A DNA stretch of 64,000 bases from Rotaria sordida (GCA_905250125.1 CAJNOL010001433.1:1-64000); one strand, 5' to 3'. Positions 26,448 through 38,834 are shown, numbered from the stretch's first letter. Made by a program: numbers and translations. Notes: generated from the sequence alone by a model not told the origin.

Positions 26448-27291
26448 TTACAATGCACAATTCATTGATTTTTTTTCTTGAACAACAATACGTTCAAAAT
26501 TTTGATAGACATTCGGTGCAAAACTCGATGAAAATTTATGTTCAATAGTTTCATAAGTAGATCTGTTAGAAATATTAGCTGATTTATAAGAATCAAGATG
26601 TGTCATTATTGTCTCAAGTATCGATTGTCGAGCATGTTTATGTCTTTTATTTTGATCATTTTGTGATGATGATGATGATGATGTAACTTGTGTAAATGAA
26701 TGATTATTAGCTTTTGATAAAGTTTCATCTGGATAATCAATTGGAATTGTTGGAATTTTATTTCTATTTTTCCGATAAGATATTGGTGCACTAATTATAC
26801 GTTGATGTTTTGTTGATCTAAATAAAAATCAAAATGAATTATTTTATTTTTAAAAAAACAAAAAGAAAATTTTCTACTATAACTTACATTGGAGGTAATT
26901 TAGTTTTTAAAGTACATTTTGATCGATGTTCTATTAATGTTGGAATATTATTTGATGTAATAATTCGATTTGTTTTTAATGATGTATTATTAGATTGTTT
27001 TTTATAATTATTTATTAAAATTTCTTGAGATTGAAATTTTGTTCGTTCTCCTCTTCCATGATTTATATATTCTTTATATAATTGTTCTTCAGATAAACAA
27101 TTATTAATTGATTGATCTTTAATTAATCGAGTTTCTTGTTCTTTACATTGTCGATTGTAAGCAATTAAATCTTTTAATCTTAATTCATAAAGTTTACAAT
27201 AATATCCATCAACTACTAATGGTGAATATTGATTGATATAATCTTCAAAAAAATCAATTGTAAACGTCAAAGGCACCTTCTTTTTTTCCAT
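26448..27291 (-). CDS. uncharacterised protein (257 aa)
   Basis: Two minus-strand exons, 27291-26888 and 26817-26448, join with phase 2 across a 70-bp intron (GTAAGT donor, TTTAG acceptor; 774 nt). The N-terminal third looks folded: VPLTFTIDFFEDYINQ, then YYCKLYELRLKDLIAYNRQC, with alternating hydrophobic and charged residues as in a helical domain. The rest is polar, with a serine run (six TCA codons) near residue 175 and basic segments. No signal peptide. I do not recognise the family. It lies upstream of, and on the same strand as, the chitin-binding gene, 240 bp apart, with no functional link evident. Confidence 0.65.
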
Positions 27292-28199
27292 ACAAAAAAA
27301 AAAAGAGAAAGAAATAATAATAATAATAAGTGTAACGTTAAATCGATTTTGATTAATATAAGCACATTTTTTTTTTCCTTCAGTATTGATTTAAAATTTT
27401 AATACTTGATTGCTTTTAATGATGACTAACAAATGATGGCAGATAGATGCTACTAGAGAAACGAAAATTGTCCGATTCTATGAAGCCGTTTGAGTGTTAA
27501 CAATTATCGAACAAAAAGAAGTTAGTATGAAGAAGAAAAAAAAACACTTTAAAACGATGTTTTCTTTTATAAGATGTAATACAAAAAAAAAAATGAATAG
27601 CTTGTCGATTAATTGACTATTATGTACACTACTATTCATTTGTTTTTTTGAAAAATCGTATCAAAAAACTACACTTTTTTTTTGTTAATATAATCGATTA
27701 ATATAAAAACGCTTAGTTATTGAATTATCAGATTTTTATAAATGTATGTAAAGATTTTATTGACATTTATTACTTCACTTTGTCTATGACAACATAAACA
27801 AAGGTTACTATACAGATAGATGATATTAAATCGATCATTTTCATAAAATATCTTACTTTTAATATAATCAATAATTTTTTTTATTAGAAAAATCCTTTTG
27901 AATTTTTGCTTAAAAAAAAAGTGCTATAATTTTATTGTGATCTCTGGTAATAAGAAAATGTTACAGAGTATACAGAAAATATTTATCATACACTGTCAAA
28001 TATTATTAACCTTACAACAAAGATTTTGACATACGCTTTGATTTATTACAATCTACCAGATGGTAATTATATCAGTATTCTCTTGCGTAACAATTTACTC
28101 TAGAAACGAGTATTTATATGTAATAAATATATGTTAAGTTATTCTACATATTCTGAAAAACTCAATCCTATAGACTATTGTTCCATCGAGTTATTATTG

Positions 28200-29170
28200 A
28201 AAAATCAGCGTTATGAATGTGACATAAATAAGGACCACGGTTTTCACTGTACTTTTTTCCTTTTACAAATACAGCAAGTCCAAACTGAATACTGAGTTTT
28301 TGTAGAAGATCTCCTTAAAATTACTAAATCTCAATGCACAGGTTTTTCTAAATATGCTTAACTTTTCTAAAAAAAAATCGAATTTATTAATTGTTAGTGA
28401 TGTCAGTGAATATAAATATAGAAATGTAAACTTCTCTCGTAACTGAATGAGAAATTCAAAAAATAATTCTAAATGATATAAATCCTTCTTGAGAATCGTA
28501 AGATGATATTAAAATAAAATGTCTCGTTGTAGGACATGAGCAGGTCTTCAGGCAACTGATTTTGAAATTCTTAGATTTTTTCATCATAAGGTTAGACGGG
28601 TTATTCGCTAATCATGGGAAAAGAACTTGTTAAAAAGTCTTTATAAAGAATCGAAATTTGTTTTGTTCAATCTTATTTTTCTTTTGAGGTATTAACATTA
28701 AATAACTCTTCAATCTAATGATAAAGGAGTTCAAGAGTTTCTAAATAAACTTCATACCAAAAAGTTCATCTATGGTAAAATTTTCAACAAAATTAAACTC
28801 TAAAAAAAAAGTCTCCTCAAAACCAGTTTTTGCAGAAATCTGCCCTAGTGCTTAGAACGAGATTTTCTATTTTGCTATCATCTCGAAATTTTTCAAAAGT
28901 ATTTTTATCATTTAAAATTGATTTTGAAATATCTCATTTAGTTACAAGAGAAGTTCGTACATAGTTACATCACTAACGGCGAATAAACTTAATTTTTTTG
29001 AAAAATTTAAGTATGTTCAGAAAAACAACTGTGTACTGAAATTTTATAGTTTGAAGATTTTTCCATAAAATGCATTATTTAGTTTTCAAAAATATTCTTT
29101 GAGCTTGCAGTATTTGTAAATTGAAACATAAGTAGCGAAAATCTTTGTCCTTTTTTGTATCAGATCGCTA
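28200..29170. repeat. old inverted-repeat (foldback) element
   Basis: About 300 bases at 28200-28510 align, with many differences, to the reverse complement of about 28880-29170. Anchors include CTCGTAACTGAATGAGA against the complement of TCTCATTTAGTTACAAGAG, and TTGTTAGTGATGT against the complement of ACATCACTAACGG. No coding seen. Confidence 0.5.
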
Positions 29171-29199
29171 ACGCTAGTTTATCTGAATATCTAGAGTAA

Positions 29200-29580
29200 C
29201 TCAGCATTAGAGAGCTGCGGGTTTGAAAATTTAGCTTTTCCCGGGCCCGGGTCTAAGCCTAAGAGGAAAGTCAGACCCGGTCTGCATTAAGTTATGAATG
29301 GAAATATATAACAATAACAATTGAAGTTAACAAAATTGAAAAAGAAACAGTCAGAAATAATTTCACACTCATTTGACCTTTAAAGTCGCCAATGAAGAGC
29401 TAAAATTGTGTTCCCTTTTCTGTTCATGTACACATAGGATGTCAAATATTGGTGAAAAGAGAATCGGGTCTAGACCCGGCCGGGTCTGGGTCTAGACTCA
29501 GCCGGGTCCGGATCTGAAAACTTAGTTTTTCTGGGGCCCGGGTCCAAAAAAACATGAACCCGCAGCTCTCTACTCAGCAT
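29200..29580. mobile_element. non-autonomous hAT-type element (MITE) with 8-bp target duplication
   Basis: The element spans 29208-29572 (365 bp). Its ends are perfect 16-bp inverted repeats, TAGAGAGCTGCGGGTT at the left and the reverse complement at the right. The 8 bases CTCAGCAT flank it directly on both sides (29200-29207 and 29573-29580). Eight-base duplications and short inverted ends are characteristic of hAT transposons. The inside is unusually GC-rich, with repeated CCCGGG and GGGTCTAGACCCGG motifs, and encodes no transposase. It presumably moved using a hAT transposase encoded elsewhere. Confidence 0.82.
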
Positions 29581-31439
29581 ATATCTGTAATATAAAAATT
29601 AGTTAAAAGACATGCCCGAATTCAGAGATATAAGAATTCTTATTTTACGAAATTGCATCGCTAACGAATGACATTGCGTCCATACGATTTATTTCTTTTT
29701 TTGGTTAATAAACATAGATTAATCAAATTATATACGAATATGTCGATATTTGATTATAATATTTTATATTTTGTTTTTTATTGTTAGTAAAGTTTGTCAA
29801 TATGTTAATATTATTGACGTCAAATTTAAAATACAATGAAATCTCTTCGTTTTATTTTATACTCTACAACTTGAGCATACCAAGTAAAATTCAATCTCTA
29901 GTTGACATAAACAAAATGTTAGATTGAGTGAAAGATTTACATTAAAACTCGAATCAAATTCTTATTGATGAGTTCTATCACAGCAATAGCATGTAAGATA
30001 ATATAATCATTGGTTGTCTAAATAAAGTTTGAATCCATAAAGTTATGGACGGTTTAGGATATAAGAATGGTTTCAAAGAAAAATTATTCATAAATGTTTG
30101 AAATCTTAATTTAATTTATTCATTGAGATGAGTGTACTCTATTTCATATATACGAAATAATTTAATTCAATAAATACATATTCTAACAATTATCAAATTA
30201 TTCATATTATTTACCAATTTTTTTTGGTATATTTAATATCATGCATAAGTAAATTTCATAACATTTGCCTTTGATACATGTCTTAAATTAAGCAAAATCT
30301 GAGACCTTCGATTGAGCACATTCTCTGGAAGTGTTTAGTCTCGACTTCTTAAACGTAGAATTAGATTTTACTATTTCAACTATTTTTTCATAATTATGGT
30401 GCTGTTAATACTCTGTTCGAAACACAGTAAAAAAAAAAACTCCTATCATAACAATTATAATTAATTCTAGTGCATGTAGTTTATCCTTTTTCACAAAATC
30501 TCTTTGATTATTCTACGACTAGTCAACCGAGAAGAGATCAATTTTCAACAATACACGAGTCGATTCTATATCTGTATTTTCCAAGAAATTTTCGTGGTTT
30601 TAGTTTTTCGAAGACTGTCTTTCTTTTTATTTGTATCAGCATTAAATAAATATTCTTATATAAGTTAAACACGACAGATGGTGTCAACAACGTGAATACA
30701 TTATGAATATATTACTATTTCTGGATTTGAATGACAAAGAAACTCGTGTTTAAACTTATTGATCGTTTTTCTCAGAGCATAATCTTCCATCAGAAGAATT
30801 GAAATTCTTCCCACTCTTGTTTGATATAAATATCATTTTAAAATTCTACAATGGATGAATTTTGATTAACAAAATATGTTTGTTTTATACTAGGTGTTCT
30901 ATGGAACTATTTATATATTGTTTCTGCTACTCCTTTCGTTACACATACTGCATAGATATATTGTTGACTTCAACTTTTTATTTTTCCATTATAATTCATC
31001 ATTTTATGTATTTACACCTTTATCATATATCTTCCTCTTTACTATAAACTTAACCTATGACTGTATTGGTTAATAAATTATACCATTAACCTCCTAAATA
31101 CCAATAATTCTTACATTCTGTACAAAGGCAGAGAAAAAAAAACAAATTACTTTCTCTTTCGTTCTGTTACTGTCAATCAGCTCTAGGAATATTCTATATT
31201 TTATCATATATATCCCATAGATTTGTGCTATCGTCTTGCTATTCTTTTTTCTATGTTGTAAGAAAAAAAGGATCATCTTCTATGCTATTATTGCGTTAAT
31301 TTTGAATAATTTTCTCGATCACATCGATCTATTTTTATATTTATTGAATTACATTGGGATGAGCTTACAGGATCAATATATTAAGCAATATTCATTCAAA
31401 ATATTGTTGCAATAAATCTATGAAGAAAAACAACTTCAG

Positions 31440-31530
31440 TGAGCCGTGAGCGGCCGCTCGGTGGTTATCAAACGGTCGTTCCGCTCAGTAAAAAAGCTTA
31501 CGGAGCGGTCAGCACCGCCGTTCGCTCATC
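31440..31530. repeat. GC-rich hairpin
   Basis: A GC-rich island in very A/T-rich DNA. It holds the perfect palindrome GAGCGGCCGCTC and the facing pairs TGAGCGG/CCGCTCA and GAGCGG/CCGCTC. It probably derives from a small foldback element. No flanking duplication could be fixed. Confidence 0.45.
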
Positions 31531-32096
31531 GATTGCTAGGGACGGTGTACGTCTCTGCTCTGTACTTCTTATAATAATAAAGTTATCAGTGTCAAGCTGA
31601 AACTTTTACAGAAAGCATCTCTCACTAGAATCACTTATTCCTGAAAATTTCAGCTCAAATGAACTATTCTAAGTGGTACATCGATTGTAAGAGCAGGATT
31701 CCCTTAAGAACTTATGGTGCTAATCAGAATTTAAATATCATTAGCTTCCCGTAGTATCAAAGATTTGTTAATAGCTAATCATTATTGTACGTTCGTAATG
31801 GTATTTTGTTTTAGAATATTTCATGTATCTGATTTATAATGCATATCTATTGTTTTGTGTATGTCAAGGTATCGGTATATTTTTTCAAAAATGAATGAGA
31901 CAAAAAAAACAAAGAAGAAAATGGAATCAAACAAAAAAAAAAGACATGAATAGTTATTTTCTCATTATATATTAGTAGAAAATATTCTACAAAAAAAAAA
32001 GAAAACCGTTGGTCATCTCCTACAAATTATGTTGACTAAAGGAATCAAGAAAATTAGTCTCATCGTGTGAAAAATTTCTATGATAATATATTTGTT

Positions 32097-35000
32097 TTAA
32101 CTTTCAAGTTCCAATCCTAAACCAACTTTATGTCCACCAGCATTCAAATTTCGAGCTTCAAATAAAGCTGATAATGTTAATTTAAAGCCTAAATAATCAT
32201 TTTATAGATAAAAAAAAAACAAGAAAACAATTGAAAAATGTATACCTGGACGAAGAATTTGTTGAAATGAAAGTCCAACTTGACACATATTATTTACTTT
32301 AGCACCAATTGCAGTTTGAGAATCAAGTTGATATTTTGATGCAAGTGCAAATCGTGTTTGATTTGTACCTGTTGTCCATGCTAATTGTACACCAGTTTCA
32401 AGTCGATCATTTATACGATGATAAACACTACTACCAACTTCATTTCCATCATTTCTATTCAATAAAAAATAAAATAAAATAAATCTTTGTTATCTTATCT
32501 ATTCATGTAATTTAAAATTCAAAAGTCTTTGGTTTGAGTTAACACATTTATCAATGCGCATTTTTCTTCGGAAAAGTGAAATGATAAATGGACAAAAAAG
32601 AAAATTTTTATCTACATAATTTTGTAACCTAAAAATAGTTTTTTTTTTCGTAGCCATTATATCGTCTGAAGTAATATCTATCAACTGAGTATATTTTCAA
32701 TTTCAAAAATTGTACCCTGTTTCGAGTTTTGTTTTTAAACTAACTTTTTAATGAAAAAATAAGTGCGGAAGCGCTTCTGTTTCTTCGATCGAGCTGAAAC
32801 TTTTTTCATATATACTAGACACTGTTTGATATAAAGCATTTTTTCTTGTTTGAAAAACTACTGTTCTGTTGATTTTTGGTGGCTCTGACAAAAAAAACAC
32901 ACATATGTGTTTTTTTCTCTATTATTTCAAGGACAAAAAAAATAAAAAGATAGTCATATCAAGCAGTGTATAATGCCTGTAAAAAAAATTTTCGGCATCT
33001 CAGAGCAATGAGAACCATTATAATGCCAGTATTTCATAGAAGACAGCGCCCGACAACTTTTGTTCCATTCATCAAGATCTACCTATCCTGAAAATTGCAA
33101 ATCCTTGGGAAAGTGATACCTTTAAGTTCTTTATGAAACTCATTTTGAAAATATTAGATTAATAACCATTCTAGAATCCGTTGGATCGATCCCGGATCTG
33201 AAAATTTTGGATCCGGCGAGTTGTAGTATTCTTTGTTATCTATCAGACAATTGCTGATAAGAACACCAATCTTTTTTTTCTTATTTCTATGTTAGTTCGG
33301 ATTTTTTTGACAAAATCTGATGTCAAATATTCTTGACAAATGGAATCTTTCACTCTAAAGAAGACAATTATTACCAAAGAGAATGATTAAAAGTGTAAAG
33401 ACTTTCAATTGAAATTCTATGTAAAATAAACTTTCAAATTTCTCTGTATTCTAATATCTGAAGACTCTGTTATAATATAGAATTTACAGTATTCATCAAA
33501 AGTTCTGCTACTAGGTAAAACGTGTATTAATCTGAACCTTGATCACAAACAACAATCAGGACTTGATCGATCTGTATGCCAAGAAGTTAGAAAGTCAATA
33601 TAGACTTTTTATTCAGATAAGAATATTTCAGCATTAGCAACGAATCTCATAGTATTTGATCCCTTATTCGAGAGAATATTCTCAAATGATCCGCGCAGTT
33701 TATCTTCATATGATGCTGATATGTAAGAACCAATTAGATTAGAATAATATCCAAAGAGGTTGTGCTCGTATTGGATTTTTCCGTGTCGGAAGCTATCATA
33801 TCTTCAAATTTCGACTTGAAATTTTGCCAACATGAAGGACGCTCTCGGATTAACTCCAACAAAAAGTTTCATTATTTTCCGACATTGCGTCTCCGAAATA
33901 TGAATCCTTCAAAATTAGGACACTATGTCCAAAAATGATGAAACCTTATACATGGTGATAGTCTAAACGAAACTTTCGTATTGATAGAATTTCAGGTCGA
34001 AATTCGGAGATATGACTTTACTCCAAAATTGACTTTCTAAGTGGAAAAATCCATTAAAAAATTTTATATCGCGGCTAAATCTGTTAGGTCATCTTTTATG
34101 TGTTATTATTGGGGCCTAAAAGTATAATAATCTTACCGTGGAATTGACTAAATAATAATGATGTTGATGATGATGGAGTGATGGAATAAGAAGTGTAATA
34201 TAAGCGGAAGGGGAGATTTATTATGATGATAACACTGATAATAATAATAATGGAAGACGAATCGGAGATAATACAATACAACCTTCCGCTAGATAGGAGA
34301 AAGTTCAACTGGACTATATCAAAATCTGAGAAAATCCGAAAGAGGAAAAACCAACTAATAGAAAAACGAAAGAGAAGGCATCAACAAATGAGAGAATAAC
34401 AAGAAAAGACCAATTGAACGAAGTTCAATTAAGTTAGCGTCAACATAGTGTCATCTGTTGACGCTAACAATATCTCAATAAGAACACAAACTCTTTGGCT
34501 ATTATTCTAATCTAATTGGTCTCTACGTATGGGCATAATATGAAGATAAACGAAATGACTTATTTTGGAATGTTTCCTCGTTAGTTCTATCTCTATCATA
34601 GATCAAAATTTCAAGTTAGATGATTGTTATTCGCCTAATCTATAAAATTATATTTAGATTTCATGATTATAATCATTGATCGAACAAAGACAGTCATAGA
34701 TAATAGAAACGTCTTTGTGCTCGTAGATCAAAGCAAGTTGAAGTTTCCTATCGGTGGCAGAATAAAGATATAAGGAACTTTATTTATCAATAAAAGAATG
34801 AATGCTAACACTTCAAAATAATAGCGAATCAGAATAGTGTCAAAAAAGCCTTTTCATCCTATTCACTAAGACCGATCGACCTTGGATTGGTCCCTGTAGC
34901 ATTAGAGAATACCAAACTTTATTCATAGTAAAAATCTCAGGCAAAAAAAATTCAAATTTATACGATAAAAGAATTTCTTATTAATTTTCAATATCATTCA

Positions 35001-35740
35001 CGAAACAAAAAATGATCTATGAAAATAATTCATATAAAAATTTTTTTGAATACTTACAAATTAGCAAATAATGTAAAATCTTTTGCTTTATATCCAACAG
35101 CAAAATTACTTTTTGTTAATCCAGCTTTTGCTGTACTATAAACATATTGATATCCAGCTGACCAACCTTGATAACCCAAAACAATAGCTCCATTAAGTAT
35201 AGGACCAGCAGCATCCGAACCAATATTTGTTTCAATCTGAGCTTTATCATGTATATAAGTTGTACGAAGTTCAGCTGTTTTTTTTCTTTAAAAAAAAAAC
35301 CCGAAGAATTTACTTTCTTTGTTTTTCTGTTTCATGAAAAGAAGATTTAATTATACCCTGTATGTGGAACAAGACTAGCATCAAAAACAACTTTAAAACC
35401 TTGTGCTAATTGATCATCAGCGGTTATTTCACATTTAAGTAAATTATCTGTATTCCATTTTTCCAAAAATGTTAAACCATATTTTGGAACAGTATATTTT
35501 GTTTCAAGACTACCAAATGTTCGTGCTGTTTCGGTATTTTGTTCACCAACTACATTAAAATTAATTCCATTTGATGTACGAGTTTTAACATCAAGTTTGA
35601 ATAAATTAAAAACTAATTTTTTATATATGAAAAAATAATTAATTATAAAAAATTTTTACAAAAAAAATTAACTTACAAAAGCCTTTATTAAATAAATCTG
35701 ATACTTGTTTATTAAGATCACCATATTTTGGTGGAGCCAT
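32097..35740 (-). CDS. VDAC: voltage-dependent anion channel, mitochondrial porin (282 aa)
   Basis: Five minus-strand exons join in phase: 35740-35677, 35612-35357, 35285-35058, 32454-32246 and 32188-32097 (849 nt). VDAC forms the outer-membrane beta barrel that passes ATP, ADP and other metabolites. At 282 residues it is within one of the usual 283. The N-terminal helix ([17 protein letters not shown]) and many conserved segments are visible: FLEKWNTDN (with the membrane-facing Glu), [40 protein letters not shown] and [18 protein letters not shown] replaces the common GLK nucleotide motif. The exon 3 acceptor is the AAAG at 35286-35287: the nearer CAG gives a stop, whereas this one restores the conserved TGKK. 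Intron 3 is 2.6 kb and full of repeats. The start is head to head with MDH1B. Confidence 0.95.
33688..34572. mobile_element. foldback element inside VDAC intron 3
   Basis: Left arm about 33696-33765, right arm about 34483-34572, reverse complements of each other (TTAGATTAGAATAATATCC against the complement of GGCTATTATTCTAATCTAA). Nested within, 34433-34470 is a short perfect hairpin with GTTAGCGTCAAC arms. No coding of its own. Confidence 0.5.
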
Positions 35741-36063
35741 AAATTTATTTCAAGTAAAAGAATATTGATTTAGACGAAGAAAAACAAATAAATAATTCTA
35801 TAGAGAAAAAAAAAAACATGTACATATGAGATTAACTTATCCTTCGTTTTTTATTGATCAAAATATTAACCAATAAAATATAATTTAATAGTTAAAATAT
35901 ATTCTTTTTTTAAAATATGTTTTATTCAAAATTTTTTTCTACATAAAAAATAAAAAAAGAAATTTTTATTAATATTTAACAAAAGATAAAATTCTATTGG
36001 TAAATATAAAATATAAAATACAACATGACAATGGAGGCAGTTACTCAGTTTAATCACAGTGCA
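35741..36063. promoter_or_regulatory. shared 323-bp divergent promoter region, VDAC / MDH1B
   Basis: The two start codons face away from each other with 323 bp between them. Both 5' UTRs and both promoters must lie here or overlap. The sequence is very A/T-rich. I see no motif I can name with confidence. Confidence 0.5.
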
Positions 36064-36251
36064 ATGGCAAAATTTGTGATCGCTGGTAATGCTTGTCAAT
36101 TGATATAGAAAATTTTCTTGAAAATATACTTTTTTTCTTTTTGTTAGGAAAAGCTAATTGTCCACATTATGCCAAAGCAGAATTATTAGGAGATTATCTT
36201 CAACGAAATTTACCTAATTTTACTATTCATAAATGGTCAATTCAAGCAGAG
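36064..36251 (+). CDS. MDH1B: malate dehydrogenase 1B-like, 5' exons (42 aa, partial)
   Basis: Two exons, 36064-36085 and 36148-36251, join in phase. They give [20 protein letters not shown] and then [18 protein letters not shown]. This matches the distinctive N-terminal extension of MDH1B, which is absent from ordinary cytosolic MDH. An in-frame ATG lies upstream at 36025, but the family N-terminus begins with MAKFVIAG, so 36064 is preferred. A good donor (GAG|GTAAGG) follows at 36252. The next exons, expected to encode the NAD-binding Rossmann fold, cannot be found before 39694. MDH1B is a divergent, cilia/testis-associated MDH relative; whether it is catalytically active is not established. 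Confidence 0.82.
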
Positions 36252-36945
36252 GTAAGGAACAATCATTCATCTCACATCTCTAAATCACAGTTAACTATCA
36301 TCCGAAACTTTTCATCGATACGCTTGTTATGCTACGAACATTCATGCAGGACCTTTCAAAACAGTTGACGAAGTGTGTTTTGTCATTAGACATTGCGATG
36401 TGTAGTGCACCGTTCTGTGATACGATACCTTTCATCTACTGTAGCTGGTGCTATAATTGAATTTCTCTAGAAAGATAAAATAGTATCAAAAATTAAATGA
36501 AAATTTGATGTACTCTTAATAGAATCGAGCTCGAAGTTCAGACCAGATCGAACAAGTGATGCATAAAACACAAAAAAAAAACGTTCCAACTTTTGATGTT
36601 CCGCTATTCTCAAAAAAAAAATCAACCATTGATTGTTTTATTCTCATTTCCTATTCAGTATCTTGAGAGGAAAGACCTTAGGGCCTAAATCCTATTAAGC
36701 TCTTTCATACCTTATCAAGGTCTACTTATGGCCAAAAGATGAAGTCTAAACTCTTTGAACACTTCGGGTAGTTCTCTCGTAAGTAATAACAAAGAAAAAG
36801 AATGATATGAAGAGAAGGCCAAGGAAAAAAATCAAAAGTAATTTTTTTCCTATTGATTTTCGTTATTGTGTTCATTGGAAACTAATCATTAGTTACGTGT
36901 AATTTTGTATAATAAAATGCGTCCTTTTTATTTATTTAGTCAATG

Positions 36946-36970
36946 AAGGTGTGAATGTGGGCGTGTGAGA
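36946..36970 (+). repeat. telomere-motif half site
   Basis: GGTGTGAATGTGGGCGTGTG resembles the G-rich arm of the hairpins at 2329 and 60636, but no C-rich partner arm follows. Confidence 0.35.
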
Positions 36971-37517
36971 AAATTTACTAGAGCTCTGCGGTTCCGGTTA
37001 GCAAAATCGAAAAAACAAGCAATTTCTTTTTCTGTTCCTAAAATTTTTGTTAGGAACTGACAATTTCACCGTAATATACAAAATACCGAGTAATTGAGTT
37101 TTTTTTTAGAAATTTCTACTTTTTATCTTCGGGACTCTTTGTGTTCATTACTTCATCAAATAAGTAGCTCCTTCAAAAGGTAGAAGAAAGAGTCAAATAA
37201 TGGGATAAAACACTAACATACATATGAAATATTAATATTACAGATTCTGAAAAACAATATCATCTTCGTTACTCATTTTAAACGTCTTTTTTATTGTTGT
37301 AATTGTAGATTTTTATTTAGTTTATACAGGAGATTACAGAAGATGACTGTTCAACCATCTTTCTTTTCGTTTCAGTAGTATCAACTTCATCAATTTTTCT
37401 CACTACATGATTTTAATAATGCTAAATTTTTCTGAAAAAATAACAATAGGAGAATTTTTTGCAGACTAGAACAGTCCTTCTACAATCATGTTCGATGTTT
37501 GTACAGCATAAAAATCT

Positions 37518-37807
37518 TCAGCTATAGAAAATAAGATCGATAATTTTAAATTCTATTTCATGTCCACTGAATGAGACATTTGATGTCATATATTCATACG
37601 ATGTTGTTGATAATATTAAGGAATTTTGTGGTATATCAAAACAGTATGAAAGAGGACCTTTTGATGTTGTCGATTGAGAATCAAGTAAATTTGTATGAAC
37701 CGGTGATGGAATAGTAGATAGTATTGTTGGCTGTCGTTTAATAATTTCCGTTTTAACTGACTTAACAACTTTTTCTTGAAAATCAGGATTACTACGAAAA
37801 CTTTCCA
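37518..37807 (-). CDS. minus-strand open segment, unrecognised (about 96 codons)
   Basis: From the ATG at 37807 the frame reads a soluble, coding-looking segment (MESFRSNPDFQEKVVKSVKT, then Ser/Thr-rich) to a stop at 37518-37520. The longer frame upstream of 37807 enters the transposon end at 37841 and is unlikely to be native. It could be the last exon of a minus-strand gene broken by the insertion and gap. I do not recognise it. Confidence 0.35.
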
Positions 37808-37838
37808 TGAATAAATGAAGAAAGGTACTGATATAATG

Positions 37839-38020
37839 TACAGTCCGCGACAAAAATTTAAACGACATCAGTTTTTCAGTATTTTTTTACAATTCTTTTT
37901 TTCAGTATTTTGTTTTCATATTATGAAGTACGGATATGATTCAAAGGGTGATATAGATAGTATGAGAGGCCAGCTACATGATGCATCAAAGAACGAGACT
38001 CTGTCTGTTAATATAGATTA
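37839..38020. mobile_element. Tc1/mariner-type foldback element, left end, truncated by gap
   Basis: After a TA dinucleotide the end reads CAGTCCGCGACAAAAATTTA. The following 180 bases are clearly the same family as the left arm at 62953 (shared ATTATGAAGTACGG/ATTATGAGGTACAG and GATAGTATGAGAGGCCAGCT-type blocks). The rest is lost in the N gap that starts at 38021. Confidence 0.65.
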
Positions 38021-38120
38021 NNNNNNNNNNNNNNNNNNNNNNNNNNNNNNNNNNNNNNNNNNNNNNNNNNNNNNNNNNNNNNNNNNNNNNNNNNNNNNNN
38101 NNNNNNNNNNNNNNNNNNNN
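38021..38120. other. assembly gap (100 N)
   Basis: Exactly 100 N. It lies inside an inverted-repeat element and inside the MDH1B gene; its true size is unknown. Confidence 0.97.
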
Positions 38121-38244
38121 ATATTATTCTTGTAGAGCTTTTCAAGGCGCATCTATTTTTAAAAAAAACTAAGCTTTTATCATTTACCTACGACAAGATA
38201 TATGCAAAATAAAAAATGTTGCAAAACTTTTGCCCCACCCGGTA
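38121..38244. mobile_element. right end of a second mariner-like element
   Basis: Read on the minus strand, the end is CCGGGTGGGGCAAAAGTTTT next to a TA. It shares the GACAAAAGTTT/GGCAAAAGTTT core with the 37841 and 62953 termini but differs at the tip. This is either a related family or a strongly asymmetric end. Confidence 0.4.
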
Positions 38245-38370
38245 GTTCTCAAGAATGATTGGGCTAACCTGAGTATAAGGAGTACTTCTATATTCCGTCT
38301 CAAATTGTGACTATTCATTTTTATTATAGAAATATCAAATAGTTTATTTAAAAAATTTAAGTATTTATTT

Positions 38371-38544
38371 TTAAGTTAAATATTTTTCGATATTGTTGAC
38401 ATCATGAAATAGCACGATTCTTTTCAATTGTGCATCAAAATTTTCATGAATATTTTTCTTTTTCTTTGATTGTTCACCAATCCGAAGTCGTTCAATATCG
38501 ATCTCAAATCTAGATTGTTTCAGTAACAATTGTTCAAGAAATAA
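38371..38544 (-). pseudogene. minus-strand coding remnant, coiled-coil-like (about 57 codons)
   Basis: An open frame bounded by stops reads QLLLKQSRFEIDIERLRIGE, followed by a lysine run and a HDVNNIEKYL tail. The heptad-like pattern is unlike the surrounding A/T-rich noise. No start, and splice sites are unclear. It may be an exon of a minus-strand gene or a relic. Confidence 0.3.
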
Positions 38545-38834
38545 TCATTTTTTTCTTTTTCAATAAATAAAACATATCAACGGGATAATTTGACAAGAAT
38601 ATATTATATCAACAGTAAATAATCGATAATAACTTTTTGGATAGATATAAATGTGCAAATTTCGTATATAGAAGGTGAAAAAGTACTCGATATGCGCTAA
38701 AATCTCTGTTCATAAATCAATCTTTACATTCCTTTAAAACCGATAGATTTTTTTCACATGTAAAAATAATTATTGAATTATCTTCATACAAAACGAAACT
38801 TTCTCGTAATATAAGACATAAAAGATTATTATGA

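Larger units (their letters stand above)
27292..32096. other. 4.8-kb repeat-rich intergenic stretch
   Basis: No gene seen. It contains an old inverted-repeat element (28200-29170), a hAT-type MITE inserted just beyond it (29208-29572) and a small GC-rich hairpin (31440-31530). The remainder is A/T-rich sequence without recognisable structure. Confidence 0.6.

Noticed and set aside
35274..35287. VDAC exon 3 starting at the nearer CAG acceptor
   Set aside because: Gives an immediate in-frame stop with the only GT donor available; the AAAG acceptor 11 bases upstream on the coding strand restores the conserved TGKK segment.
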